Shown piece after piece: positions 16,069-24,052 of a DNA stretch of 64,000 nt. This stretch comes from Amycolatopsis mediterranei. Lineage in GTDB: Bacteria > Actinomycetota > Actinomycetes > Mycobacteriales > Pseudonocardiaceae. A program made the position numbers and the translations under genes. The notes under the pieces are model-generated. The model did not search any database. It was given only the letters and a program-made list of their open reading frames with translations, and was not told where the DNA came from. The stretch lies in the NCBI RefSeq assembly GCF_026017845.1, contig NZ_CP100416.1, positions 7,970,430 to 8,034,429 on the forward strand, given 5' to 3'. Each line of letters opens with the position of its first letter. Within the stretch, counting starts at the first letter, position 1.

Positions 16069-17575
16069 GCCGTTCAACCTCGCCACGTATTTCCTCGACC
16101 GGCACGTGACGGAAGGCCGGGGTGACCGGACCGCCCTGTACGTCGGGGAGCGCGAGGTCAGTTACGCGTCGCTCGCGGCCTTGGCGAACCGCGTGGGGAA
16201 CGTGCTGCTCGACGCCGGTGTCCGAAAAGGACACCGGGTGCTGCTGGCGCTGAGCGACGGCGACGAGTTCGTCGCGGCCTGGTACGGCGCCCAGAAGATC
16301 GGCGCGGTCACCGCCGAGGTCTACCCGTTCCTGCAGCCCAAGGACTACGCGTACTACCTCGGCTACACCGAAGCCGTGGCGGTGCTCGCGGACGCCGTCA
16401 CGCTGCCCGCGTTGCGTGCGGCGGGCGCCACCGGGTTGCTCGTCACGGGCGTGCCCGAAGCCGAGCTGCTCCCCGGTGAGCGTCCGTTCCGGACACTGGT
16501 CGACGCGGCGCCGGAGACCCTGGAAGCCACACCGACCACTGTGGACGACATCGGCATCTGGAAGTTCACCACCGGCAGCACGGGCGCACCCAAGGCGTGC
16601 GTACACCCGTTGCGCAGTCCGAAGGAGAGCTTCGAGCGGTACGCCGTCCAGGTGCTCGGCCTGCGGGAGGACGACCGGATCGTGGCCGTGCCCAAGCTGT
16701 TCTTCGGCTACGCGCGCGACCTGGTGGCGCTGTTCCCGTTCGGCGTCGGCGCGGCCGGCATCGCCTTCCCCGAGCGCAGCACGGCGGACCTGATGTTCGG
16801 GCTGATCGCCCGGTACCGGCCGACCGTGCTGGTCAACGTGCCGACGATGATGAGCGCGATGGTCGCCCACCCGGCCGCGGCGGAGCAGGACCTGAGCTGC
16901 CTGCGGATGACGACGTCGGCGGGCGAGGCGCTGCCGCCGGAGCTGCACCGCAAGTGGGACGCGGCCTTCGGGATTCCGGTGGTGGACGGGATCGGCTCGT
17001 CCGAGGCGTACCACATCTACCTGTCGAACCGCCCGGGCGCCGCGCGCGTCGGCACGCTGGGCACGCCCGTTCCCGGCTACACCGCCGAGGTCGTCGACGA
17101 GCTCGGAAACCCGTTGCCGGACGGGGAAATCGGGCCGCTGCGGGTGACCGGGCCGACGATCGCCCTGGAGTACCACGGCGACGCGGAGAAGTCGGCGCGG
17201 ACGTTCGACGGCGACACGCTGACGTCGAGTGACCTGTTCAGCCGCGCCCCGGACGGGTACTTCCGCCACCACGGCCGCGCCGACGCGCTGCTCAAGGTCG
17301 GCGGCGTGTTCGTCGCGCCCGGCGAGATCGAGGACTGCCTGCTCGGCCACCCGGCCGTCACCGACTGCGCGGTGGTCGGCCACGAGATCGACGGCCTGGT
17401 CGTGCCGCGCGCGTACGTCGTGGTGCGGGCTCCGGTGCCGGCCGAGGAGCTGAAGGACCACGCGAAAGCCCACCTGGCCAAGCACAAGTACCCCCGCGAG
17501 GTGGTCTTCATGACGGAACTCCCCCGGACGGCCAACGGAAAGCTCGACCGGCGTGCCCTGGCGGCCCGCCCGTGA
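16061..17575 (+). CDS. Benzoate/2-aminobenzoate-type CoA ligase
   Basis: A 504-residue ANL enzyme of the benzoate-CoA ligase group. It has FNLATYFLDRHV at the N-terminus (a common opening in this group), the phosphate loop FTTGSTGAPKACVH, GIGSSEAYHIYLSN in the substrate pocket, YFRHHGRADALLKVGGVFVAP, and the catalytic lysine in RTANGKLDRRAL. It should form an aryl-CoA from an aromatic acid. Next to a kynurenine pathway that ends in anthranilate, anthranilate (2-aminobenzoate) is the best guess for substrate. GTG 16061 overlaps the creatininase-family gene by 8 bp. Confidence 0.87.
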   Translation: MSEPFNLATYFLDRHVTEGRGDRTALYVGEREVSYASLAALANRVGNVLLDAGVRKGHRVLLALSDGDEFVAAWYGAQKIGAVTAEVYPFLQPKDYAYYLGYTEAVAVLADAVTLPALRAAGATGLLVTGVPEAELLPGERPFRTLVDAAPETLEATPTTVDDIGIWKFTTGSTGAPKACVHPLRSPKESFERYAVQVLGLREDDRIVAVPKLFFGYARDLVALFPFGVGAAGIAFPERSTADLMFGLIARYRPTVLVNVPTMMSAMVAHPAAAEQDLSCLRMTTSAGEALPPELHRKWDAAFGIPVVDGIGSSEAYHIYLSNRPGAARVGTLGTPVPGYTAEVVDELGNPLPDGEIGPLRVTGPTIALEYHGDAEKSARTFDGDTLTSSDLFSRAPDGYFRHHGRADALLKVGGVFVAPGEIEDCLLGHPAVTDCAVVGHEIDGLVVPRAYVVVRAPVPAEELKDHAKAHLAKHKYPREVVFMTELPRTANGKLDRRALAARP

Positions 17576-18264
17576 GCCGCCTGGTGGTGGTCACCGGCGG
17601 CACGCGTGGCATCGGCGCGGCGATCGCGGACCGGTTCCGTTCGTCCGGCGACACCGTGCTGGCGCCGGGTCGCACCGACTGCGACGTGACCGACGAGGAA
17701 GCCGTGGCGGCTTATTTCGCTTCGGCGGGGCCGGTCGACGTGCTGGTCAACAACGCCGGGATCTCCTCGAGCGCCCCGGTTTCCCGGACCTCGCTCGACG
17801 ACTGGCGCGAGCAGTTCGAGGTGAACGCGACCGGCGCGTTCCTCTGCACGCGCGCGGTGCTGGACGGGATGCGCTCGCGCGACCACGGGCGGATCGTCAC
17901 GGTGGCGTCGACGGCTTCGCACGTCGGCTACCGCTACACGGCCGGGTATACGGCGTCGAAGCACGCCGCGGTGGGCTTCATGCGGGCGGTGGCGGCGGAG
18001 CTGGCCGGCACCGGCGTCACGGCGAACGCGGTGTGCCCGGCGTTCGTCCGCACCGACATGACGGCGACCTCGGTGGCGCGGATCGTCTCCCGGTCCGGAC
18101 GTTCTTCCTCGGAAGCGGAAGCGGCGCTGGCGGCGGCGTCCCCGCTCGGCCGACTGCTCGAGCCCGCCGAGGTGGCGTTCGCGGTGTCCTTCCTGGCGGC
18201 CCCGGAAGCCGCCGCGATCAACGGCCAGACCCTCGTACTCGACGGCGGAGGAATCCAGTCATGA
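17572..18264 (+). CDS. Short-chain dehydrogenase/reductase
   Basis: A 230-residue classical SDR. TGGTRGIGAAIA is the cofactor glycine motif, LVNNAGIS the structural NNAG motif, and the catalytic triad shows as VASTASHVGYRYTAGYTASKHA (Ser, Tyr, Lys; 20-residue core at roughly 105-125). It lacks an Arg-rich loop after the second strand, instead DCDVTDEEA, pointing to NAD(H). GTG 17572 overlaps the ligase stop (GTGA). In this operon it would act as a 3-hydroxyacyl-CoA dehydrogenase-type step after ring processing. Confidence 0.87.
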   Translation: MSRLVVVTGGTRGIGAAIADRFRSSGDTVLAPGRTDCDVTDEEAVAAYFASAGPVDVLVNNAGISSSAPVSRTSLDDWREQFEVNATGAFLCTRAVLDGMRSRDHGRIVTVASTASHVGYRYTAGYTASKHAAVGFMRAVAAELAGTGVTANAVCPAFVRTDMTATSVARIVSRSGRSSSEAEAALAAASPLGRLLEPAEVAFAVSFLAAPEAAAINGQTLVLDGGGIQS

Positions 18265-19088
18265 GCCCGTTCCGCGCAACTGCCCCGCTGACGAAGGAGT
18301 GGGAGCACTTCGGCTTCACGGTGGCCGACGGGGTGGCCACGGTGACGTTCACCCGCCCGGAAAAGCTGAACGCGCTGACGTTCGACGTCTACGCCGATCT
18401 GCGGGACCTGGTGCTGGAGCTCCCGCAGCACGAGGACGTCCGGGTGCTGGTGATCACCGGCCAGGGCCGCGGGTTCTGTTCGGGCGGCGACGTCGAGGAG
18501 ATCATCGGCGAGCTGCAGAAGTTCGAGACGGCGGAGCTGCTGGAGTTCACCCGCATGACCGGCGCGGTGGTGAAGGCCCTGCGCGAGTGCCCGCTCCCGG
18601 TGATCGCGGCGGTCAACGGCGTGGCGGCCGGAGCGGGCTCGGTGATCGCGCTGGCGAGTGACTTCCGGTTGCTGGCGGAGTCGGCGAAGTTCGCGTTCCT
18701 GTTCACGAAGGTGGGACTGGCCGGGGCGGACATGGGGTCGGCGTACCTCTTGCCGCGGCTCGTCGGTCTGGGCCGGGCGACCGAGCTGCTGATCCTGGGC
18801 GACAAGGTTTCGGCTTCACGGGCGTCCGAGATCGGGCTGGCCACGCAGGTGGTTCCCGATGACGAGTTGCCGGCCGCGGCGGCCGCGTTGGCCCGCCGGC
18901 TCGCGGACGGCCCGGCACTGGCGTACGCGACGACGAAGGTGCTGCTGACCCGCGAGCTGGACATGGACCTGGGCAGCGCGATCGAGCTGGAGGCGATCAC
19001 CCAGGCCCTGCTGATGACGGCGAAGGACCACAAGGAGTTCTACGCGGCTTGGTCCGCGGGGCGGGAGCCGCGCTGGACGGGCCGCTGA
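18261..19088 (+). CDS. Enoyl-CoA hydratase/isomerase (crotonase-fold) with non-canonical catalytic positions
   Basis: A 275-residue crotonase-fold protein. FTRPEKLNALTFDVY and GRGFCSGGDVEEI (oxyanion hole, residues 70-81) are standard. The position of the first catalytic Glu (in GGGLELALACD of hydratases) is Val128 here, within GAGSVIALASD. The region of the second Glu reads TKVGLAGADMGSAYLLPRL, with D157 the nearest acid. Simple hydratase activity is therefore doubtful; isomerase, ring hydrolase or dehydration chemistry using an Asp is possible. ATG 18261 overlaps the SDR stop (ATGA). It closes the aryl-CoA operon. Confidence 0.82.
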   Translation: MSPFRATAPLTKEWEHFGFTVADGVATVTFTRPEKLNALTFDVYADLRDLVLELPQHEDVRVLVITGQGRGFCSGGDVEEIIGELQKFETAELLEFTRMTGAVVKALRECPLPVIAAVNGVAAGAGSVIALASDFRLLAESAKFAFLFTKVGLAGADMGSAYLLPRLVGLGRATELLILGDKVSASRASEIGLATQVVPDDELPAAAAALARRLADGPALAYATTKVLLTRELDMDLGSAIELEAITQALLMTAKDHKEFYAAWSAGREPRWTGR

Positions 19089-19097
19089 GCGCGCGGA

Positions 19098-20708
19098 TCA
19101 GTCCCGGCCGGCCACCCGCCGGCCCGCCACCCAGGTGCCGAGGACTTCGATCGTGTCCAGGAAATCCGGGTCGACGGCGAACGGGTCCGCCGCGAGGTGC
19201 ACGAAGTCGGCCACCATGCCCGGGGCGATCGCACCGCGCCGGCCCTCGTCCGCGGCCTGGTACGCCGCTCCCGCGGTGTAGGCCGTGAGCGCCTGTGCCA
19301 CGGTGAGCCGCTCCTCCGGGCACCACGGCGGACTCGAACTCCCGGACCGCTTGCGGGTCACCGCGGTCCGCAGGCCGTCCAGCGGGCGGACCGAGCTCAC
19401 CGGCCAGTCGCTGCCGAAGGACACCCGCGCTCCGCAGGCGTGCACCGTCGCCATGGCGTACTGGCGGTCCACCCGGTCGCCGATCAGCGGGCTGGTCAGG
19501 TTGGTCTGGAACTCGTCCCATTGCGCCCAGTACGGCTGGAAGTTGGCGATGGTGCCGGTCCGCGCCAACCTGGCCACGTCCGCCGGGTCCACCAGCTGCA
19601 GGTGGGTGATCGTCGGCCGGCGGTCCCACCACGCGTTGCCGTCCGCGACCCGTTCCACCGCGTCCAACGCGCTGCGCACCCCGGCGTCACCGATGGCGTG
19701 CACGTGGGTGCGCATCCCCGCGGCGTCGAAGACGGCCATCGCGGCGGCCAGTTCGGCCGGCTCCCACATCGGCATGCCGCGATCGCCGTCCTGGCCGCAG
19801 TAGCAGTCGAGCAGCGCCGCGGTGGCGCTCTCGATGATCCCGTCCGCGAAGAACTTCACGGTCCGGGCACGCAACCGGTCGCCGAGGCCCGCGGCCTCGA
19901 CCCTGGCCCGCGCGGCCGCGATGACGGGCACCTGCTCCCGCCATTCGCGCGGATCGACGCGGAAAGCCAGGTCGAACCGGGTCGAAGTCTCGCCCGCGGC
20001 CACGGCGTCGAGGTAGGCGTCGACGACCCCGGACGTCACGTCGACCCAGGCGTCGAGGATCCAGGTGAGCCCGGCGGCGGCGCAGCGCGTGCTCGCCGAG
20101 GCGACCGCGCGGCGCAACGCCGCGGGCGAAGGCGGTGGCACCCGGTCGAGGACCAGGTCGCAGGCGCCCCACTCGAGCAGCGTCCCCAACGGCGATCCGT
20201 CGTCGCGGCGCACGATCCGGCCGAGCGCCGGATCCCGGGTGCCGGGCCCGATCCCCGCCGCCCGCAGCGCGGCGGTGTTGCACCACACCGTGTGGTAGTC
20301 GCTGGCCCGCAGGACCACCGGCCGATCCGGGACGACCGCGTCGAGCCAGCGGGCGTCGAAGTTCCCGTCCGCCGTGAGGGACCGATCGACGCTGGCCCCG
20401 ACCACCCAGTCCGGACCCGGGTGGGCTTCGGCGAAGTCCCGGACCACCCGCACCACCTCGTCGACGGTCCGCGCGGCCCGCACCGCGGGACCGTCGTCTT
20501 CCAGCGCACCGAAGACGGGGTGGGCGTGACCGTCGCCGAAGCCGGGCAGCAGCGCACCCCCCGCCAGGTCGACGATCCGCGCGGCGGCGGGCAGCGGCTC
20601 GTCCCGGTCGACCACGGCGAGCACCACTTCACCGTCGACCAGGACGGTGGCGTCCCGCACCGCGCCGGCCCCGGTCCAGACCGCCGCGTTGGTGAACGCC
20701 GTCGTCAT
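19098..20708 (-). CDS. YtcJ-like amidohydrolase
   Basis: A 536-residue amidohydrolase-superfamily protein. The HxH-type motif is GFGDGHAHPVFG in the N-terminal barrel, the carboxylated-lysine region includes TVKFFADGIIES, THVHAIGDAGVR supplies a metal His, and SFGSDWPVSSV the catalytic Asp. These match YtcJ-like metal-dependent hydrolases acting on exocyclic amide or C-N bonds. ATG 20708 shares one base with the stop of the upstream NTPase gene (TGATG), so it may be co-translated with it, which is an unexpected pairing. Substrate unknown; it ends 9 bp from the convergent crotonase gene. Confidence 0.85.
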   Translation of the reverse strand: MTTAFTNAAVWTGAGAVRDATVLVDGEVVLAVVDRDEPLPAAARIVDLAGGALLPGFGDGHAHPVFGALEDDGPAVRAARTVDEVVRVVRDFAEAHPGPDWVVGASVDRSLTADGNFDARWLDAVVPDRPVVLRASDYHTVWCNTAALRAAGIGPGTRDPALGRIVRRDDGSPLGTLLEWGACDLVLDRVPPPSPAALRRAVASASTRCAAAGLTWILDAWVDVTSGVVDAYLDAVAAGETSTRFDLAFRVDPREWREQVPVIAAARARVEAAGLGDRLRARTVKFFADGIIESATAALLDCYCGQDGDRGMPMWEPAELAAAMAVFDAAGMRTHVHAIGDAGVRSALDAVERVADGNAWWDRRPTITHLQLVDPADVARLARTGTIANFQPYWAQWDEFQTNLTSPLIGDRVDRQYAMATVHACGARVSFGSDWPVSSVRPLDGLRTAVTRKRSGSSSPPWCPEERLTVAQALTAYTAGAAYQAADEGRRGAIAPGMVADFVHLAADPFAVDPDFLDTIEVLGTWVAGRRVAGRD

Positions 20709-23041
20709 CACGCCTCCAGTCCGAGCCCTTCCGGGTCGACCGTCACCCGCCACAGGTGCCGGCTCCGGATCTCGGCCAGCCAGCGGACCCGCCGCACGTA
20801 GTCGCCGTCTCCGACACCCAGGTCCCGATCCGACGGCGGCGGTGGCAGCATCGCCTCCCGTTCGCCCGCACCACCGTCCCAGAACGGGGCGAACAGGTCC
20901 ACCAGCGCCGCCTCCACCCGCGCGGCCACGGCGGCGTCGCGCTCCCGGACCTCCGCGACCAGCGCGTCGGTCCGCGCGATCATCTCCAGGTAGACCTCAC
21001 GCGTGTAGCCGTCCGGGAAGTTGTGCATCTGCGGGAGCAGGAGCTGCTTGGCCTGGTAGGCCAGCGCGTGGAGGGTGGCCGCGGCGATCGCCGCCGCGGC
21101 GTGCCGGAGTTCGCCCCGGCGAAGGTGCGCGTCGGCGGCCACCCGCAACGCCAAGCAGAACATCTCGACGTCACCGACGCCGCGGGCGTATTCCAGCAGT
21201 TCGGTGAGTTCGCCGGGGGCGACCTCCCGGAGGTCGTACGTGACAGCGAGGTCGATCCGGTGCAGGCGCGCGTACCGGCGGTTCCAGTCGTTGTGCTCGC
21301 CCACGTACCACTCCGCCGCCTCGAGGTAGCGTTCCTCGGCGGCCTGGGGACTCGCACCGGAGTAGTGGAAGCACTCGGCGAGCAGGTGGGTGGCGAGGGC
21401 GAAGACCTGCCCGGCGTCGGTCACCTCGGCCGGCGGACCGGCCGGCTGCCACCCGGTGGTCCGCAGGTGGGTGAGGGCGTCGATCGCCCGGCGCCACACC
21501 GCGGGCTCGGCGGCCTTGCGCCACCCGCGGGGGTAGTTCTGGTGCAGCGCCGCCAGGCAGTCGAGCCATTCCACGTCCTCGTTGGTCCGCCGGATCTCGG
21601 CGCAGTAGCTCAGCAGGCTGGAGCAGAACCAGTGCGGGACTTTCCACTCGTACCAGAAGAATCCCTCCAGGTACCACCGGATGATCTTGCTGCGCGTCTC
21701 CGACCGCAGCCGCGGTTCGGCGTGGGCGACGTGGTGCACCCATTCGGAGAAGTACCGCCGGGCCAGGCCGCCTTCGAGCGCCGACCAGTGTGCGAAGGGA
21801 TCGCCGGTTTCGGCGCCGGCGGCGTCGACGGCGGCCTGGTAGAAGTCCGCCGCGCGCCGGTGCAGCTCGGCCGGCCGCGCCGGGCCCTGCGCCCGCGCGC
21901 TCGTGCCGGCCACCCGCCGGACCAGTTCCGGCAGGCGCAGCGACGTCGGTGCGTGCGCGACGTCCGCCGACCGGGTCCGGGGGTCCCTCCCGAGTACGCC
22001 GGTTTCGACCAGCAGCGCGTCCACCAGCTCGTCCAGCACTGCCTCGGCCCGGTCGGGTGGCGTGCCGCCGGCGCCCAGCATGTGCACCGCGGCCGCCCGG
22101 TCGAACTCGCGAAGCACCGCGAGCTGCTCGAGCGCCGTCCGCAGTTCCCCGGGCAAGGCCGCCAGCACGTGGCCGAAGAGCTCGTCGAGCTCGAGCGGAC
22201 CGGTCGGGACGACCGGGGGTCCGGCGGTCTCGCCGCGCGCCCGGGCCAGTCCTTCGGCCAGCACGCCGACGCCCCAGGCCAGCCGCCCCGTCACCAGGCA
22301 CACGTGGTCGACGAGCGCCGGTTCCGCGCCCGCGCCGAGCCGCTGGGCGAGGTGCGCGGCGACGTCGTCGCGGGACAGCGGCCCCAGCCCGTGGCTGCGG
22401 AAGACGCGGCCGAGCACGGTGTCGGCGGCCGCGCCGCGGCGCGCGGCCACGACCCGCACGCCGTGGAGCGTGCGGACCAGCTCCAGCAGCCACGCCACGC
22501 CGCGCTTTTCGTCGAGGTGCTGCACGTCGTCGATCAGCAGGGCGACCCGGCGCCGGCGGCCGGCCCGCGTGATCGCCTCGACGACGTGGTCGCCGAGCGC
22601 GCGGTCGAGCACGCCGAGGTGGTCGCCCCACTGGATCTGCAGCCCCTGCGCGCCGTTGGCGTGCACGATCGCCCGGCCGGACGCCGAGATGGTCTGCTGC
22701 ACCCGGATCGGCGCGATCTGGGCCTTGCGGGTCAGCGTCGCCGTGGCCTTGGCCAGCCGGGGGTGGCCGAACTGCTTCAGCTGCTCGCCGAGCTGGCGGG
22801 AGATGTCCAGTGTCTGCCGGAACTGGTCCAAGGTGCGGCCGATCCCGTCGCCGGGCCCCTCGCCCGGGGGAACGACCACCCGGAGGACGACGTACTCGCG
22901 GGCGATGAGCCGGTCTTCGAGCGAACCGAGCACCCGGGTCTTGCCCGCTCCGAACGGGCCGGTCACCAGCTGGGGGCACGTGTCGTCCTCGAGAATCGCC
23001 GCGACCGTGGTTTCCCGCGTCCGGGAAAGCAGTTCAGCCAT
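20708..23041 (-). CDS. STAND-like AAA+ NTPase with helical repeats and a motif shared with its neighbour
   Basis: A 777-residue protein. The P-loop GPFGAGKT is at residues 28-35, Walker B VALLIDD at 166-172, and a sensor-like VRVVAARRG follows. After residue about 320 the chain is all-helical and Trp/Ala-rich (for example HRRAADFYQAAVDAAG, LHALAYQAKQLLL), like the TPR-type arms of STAND proteins. Between P-loop and Walker B lies QTISASGRAIVHANGAQ (116-132). It has the same spacing as two repeats in the adjacent membrane protein. ATG 23041 overlaps that gene by 8 bp. No HTH or nuclease domain is recognised. It may act as a signalling or conflict-type NTPase; this is inference. Confidence 0.75.
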   Translation of the reverse strand: MAELLSRTRETTVAAILEDDTCPQLVTGPFGAGKTRVLGSLEDRLIAREYVVLRVVVPPGEGPGDGIGRTLDQFRQTLDISRQLGEQLKQFGHPRLAKATATLTRKAQIAPIRVQQTISASGRAIVHANGAQGLQIQWGDHLGVLDRALGDHVVEAITRAGRRRRVALLIDDVQHLDEKRGVAWLLELVRTLHGVRVVAARRGAAADTVLGRVFRSHGLGPLSRDDVAAHLAQRLGAGAEPALVDHVCLVTGRLAWGVGVLAEGLARARGETAGPPVVPTGPLELDELFGHVLAALPGELRTALEQLAVLREFDRAAAVHMLGAGGTPPDRAEAVLDELVDALLVETGVLGRDPRTRSADVAHAPTSLRLPELVRRVAGTSARAQGPARPAELHRRAADFYQAAVDAAGAETGDPFAHWSALEGGLARRYFSEWVHHVAHAEPRLRSETRSKIIRWYLEGFFWYEWKVPHWFCSSLLSYCAEIRRTNEDVEWLDCLAALHQNYPRGWRKAAEPAVWRRAIDALTHLRTTGWQPAGPPAEVTDAGQVFALATHLLAECFHYSGASPQAAEERYLEAAEWYVGEHNDWNRRYARLHRIDLAVTYDLREVAPGELTELLEYARGVGDVEMFCLALRVAADAHLRRGELRHAAAAIAAATLHALAYQAKQLLLPQMHNFPDGYTREVYLEMIARTDALVAEVRERDAAVAARVEAALVDLFAPFWDGGAGEREAMLPPPPSDRDLGVGDGDYVRRVRWLAEIRSRHLWRVTVDPEGLGLEA

Positions 23042-23438
23042 CCGGGTCCTTCGCCCCGTCGTCACCGCGCACGACCTGGGCGCCGGGGGCGTCGATCGTC
23101 CCCTTCCCCCGGCCGGCGATCCGCTGGTCGACGCCGGCGGCCGGCGATCCGCTCGCTTGCTGGGCTCCCCGGGCCTTGACGACCGCGCTGCCCTCCGCCG
23201 TGATGACCTGGCGCGCGCCCGCGGCCGTGTTCCGGGTCCGGCCCACGTGCCACCCCAGCACCAGCCCCACGACGGCGACCACCAGCGCGGCGATGTTGAG
23301 GTAGACACCGATGACACTGGCCCATTTGTCCGCCGCATCCAGATCGCCACCGCGGAGCACGGCGGATACGACGACCAGAACCGCGGCGACGACGCAACCG
23401 CCACCGATGACGAGGAACCTCGCCGCATTCCGGGACAT
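23034..23438 (-). CDS. Two-TM membrane protein with repeated Q-x-I...G-A-Q motif
   Basis: A 134-residue protein. TM1 spans about residues 8-28, TM2 about 42-63; HVGRTRN after TM2 suggests a cytoplasmic tail. The tail holds two copies of a 17-residue pattern, Q77-x-I79-x3-G83-x5-A89-x-G91-A-Q93 and Q105-x-I107-x3-G111-x5-A117-x-G119-A-Q121, exactly 28 residues apart. The same pattern occurs in the downstream NTPase. Alternating small and branched residues suggest short beta-strands stacking as a beta-arch. ATG 23438 follows AGGG six bases away. No known family was recognised. The 8-bp overlap with the NTPase gene argues that the two products work together. Confidence 0.7.
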   Translation of the reverse strand: MSRNAARFLVIGGGCVVAAVLVVVSAVLRGGDLDAADKWASVIGVYLNIAALVVAVVGLVLGWHVGRTRNTAAGARQVITAEGSAVVKARGAQQASGSPAAGVDQRIAGRGKGTIDAPGAQVVRGDDGAKDPDG

Positions 23439-23662
23439 CGACGCCCTGCCGTCTGGTCGATCAATAATGGCGGATCACCGCGTTCGCCACTGCCGGAATC
23501 AGCGTACCCAGCAGGGGAACCACGTCAGCGACCTTTCGAGTGAACCTCGGCCGGGCCCATCAGGTCGGAAAAAATCAATCCCGGAAAACGGCGCTTTCCG
23601 ACAAAGATCATTTGCCGGTTGCTTTCGATCGGCATTTTCTTTGCCGAGGTTTTCACCCGGCG
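23439..23662. other. Intergenic region upstream of the 2-TM/NTPase genes
   Basis: This 224-bp stretch is less GC-rich than its surroundings (runs such as GAAAAAATCAA). It must hold the promoter of the 2-TM gene and the terminator of the VOC gene, both read on the minus strand. CGGCA (23630-23634) and TGCCG (23642-23646) form a short hairpin just after the VOC gene, a weak terminator candidate. No coding capacity is supported. Confidence 0.4.
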
Positions 23663-24052
23663 CTAAGGCACCACTTCGCCCAGCCCGATCAGGTTGCCCT
23701 CGCTGTCGCGGAACCACGCGGCCCGCTCGCCGCTGCCCTTGCTCGGGTAGTTGCCGCGGATCTCCATGATCCCGCCGCGCATGCCCTCGTACTCCTCGAA
23801 CACCACGCCACGCGAACGCAGCACCGCGACCGTCGATTCGAGGTCGTCGACGTAGAAGGCGACCTGCGTGAACGAACCGTCGGACGCCCCCGCCGAGGCA
23901 TACAGGCAGAAGACGCCCGACGCACCTTCGTACCGCAGGCCGTTTTCGCGTTCCTCGACCGCCTCGAGCCCGAGCTTCTCCGCGTACCAGCGCCGGGCGC
24001 GAGCCAGGTCCTGGGTGGGGATGCGCGCTTCGATCCGGACGTTGTTCAGCAT
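23663..24052 (-). CDS. VOC-family (glyoxalase/bleomycin-resistance fold) protein
   Basis: A 129-residue single VOC module pair: RIEARIPTQDLARARRWYAEKLGL, then FCLYASAGASDGSFTQVAFYVDDLES, and AAWFRDSEGNLIGLGE at the C-terminus. The terminal Glu in GLGE and acidic residues in the first half are typical metal positions. ATG 24052 overlaps the SMP-30 gene stop (TGATG). Substrate unknown; last gene of a five-gene operon that starts with an SDR at 27443. Confidence 0.85.
   Translation of the reverse strand: MLNNVRIEARIPTQDLARARRWYAEKLGLEAVEERENGLRYEGASGVFCLYASAGASDGSFTQVAFYVDDLESTVAVLRSRGVVFEEYEGMRGGIMEIRGNYPSKGSGERAAWFRDSEGNLIGLGEVVP

Noticed and set aside
20756..23179. Long plus-strand frame opposite the NTPase
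   Set aside because: The minus strand has P-loop, Walker B and overlaps with both neighbours; the plus frame has no motif or ribosome site.
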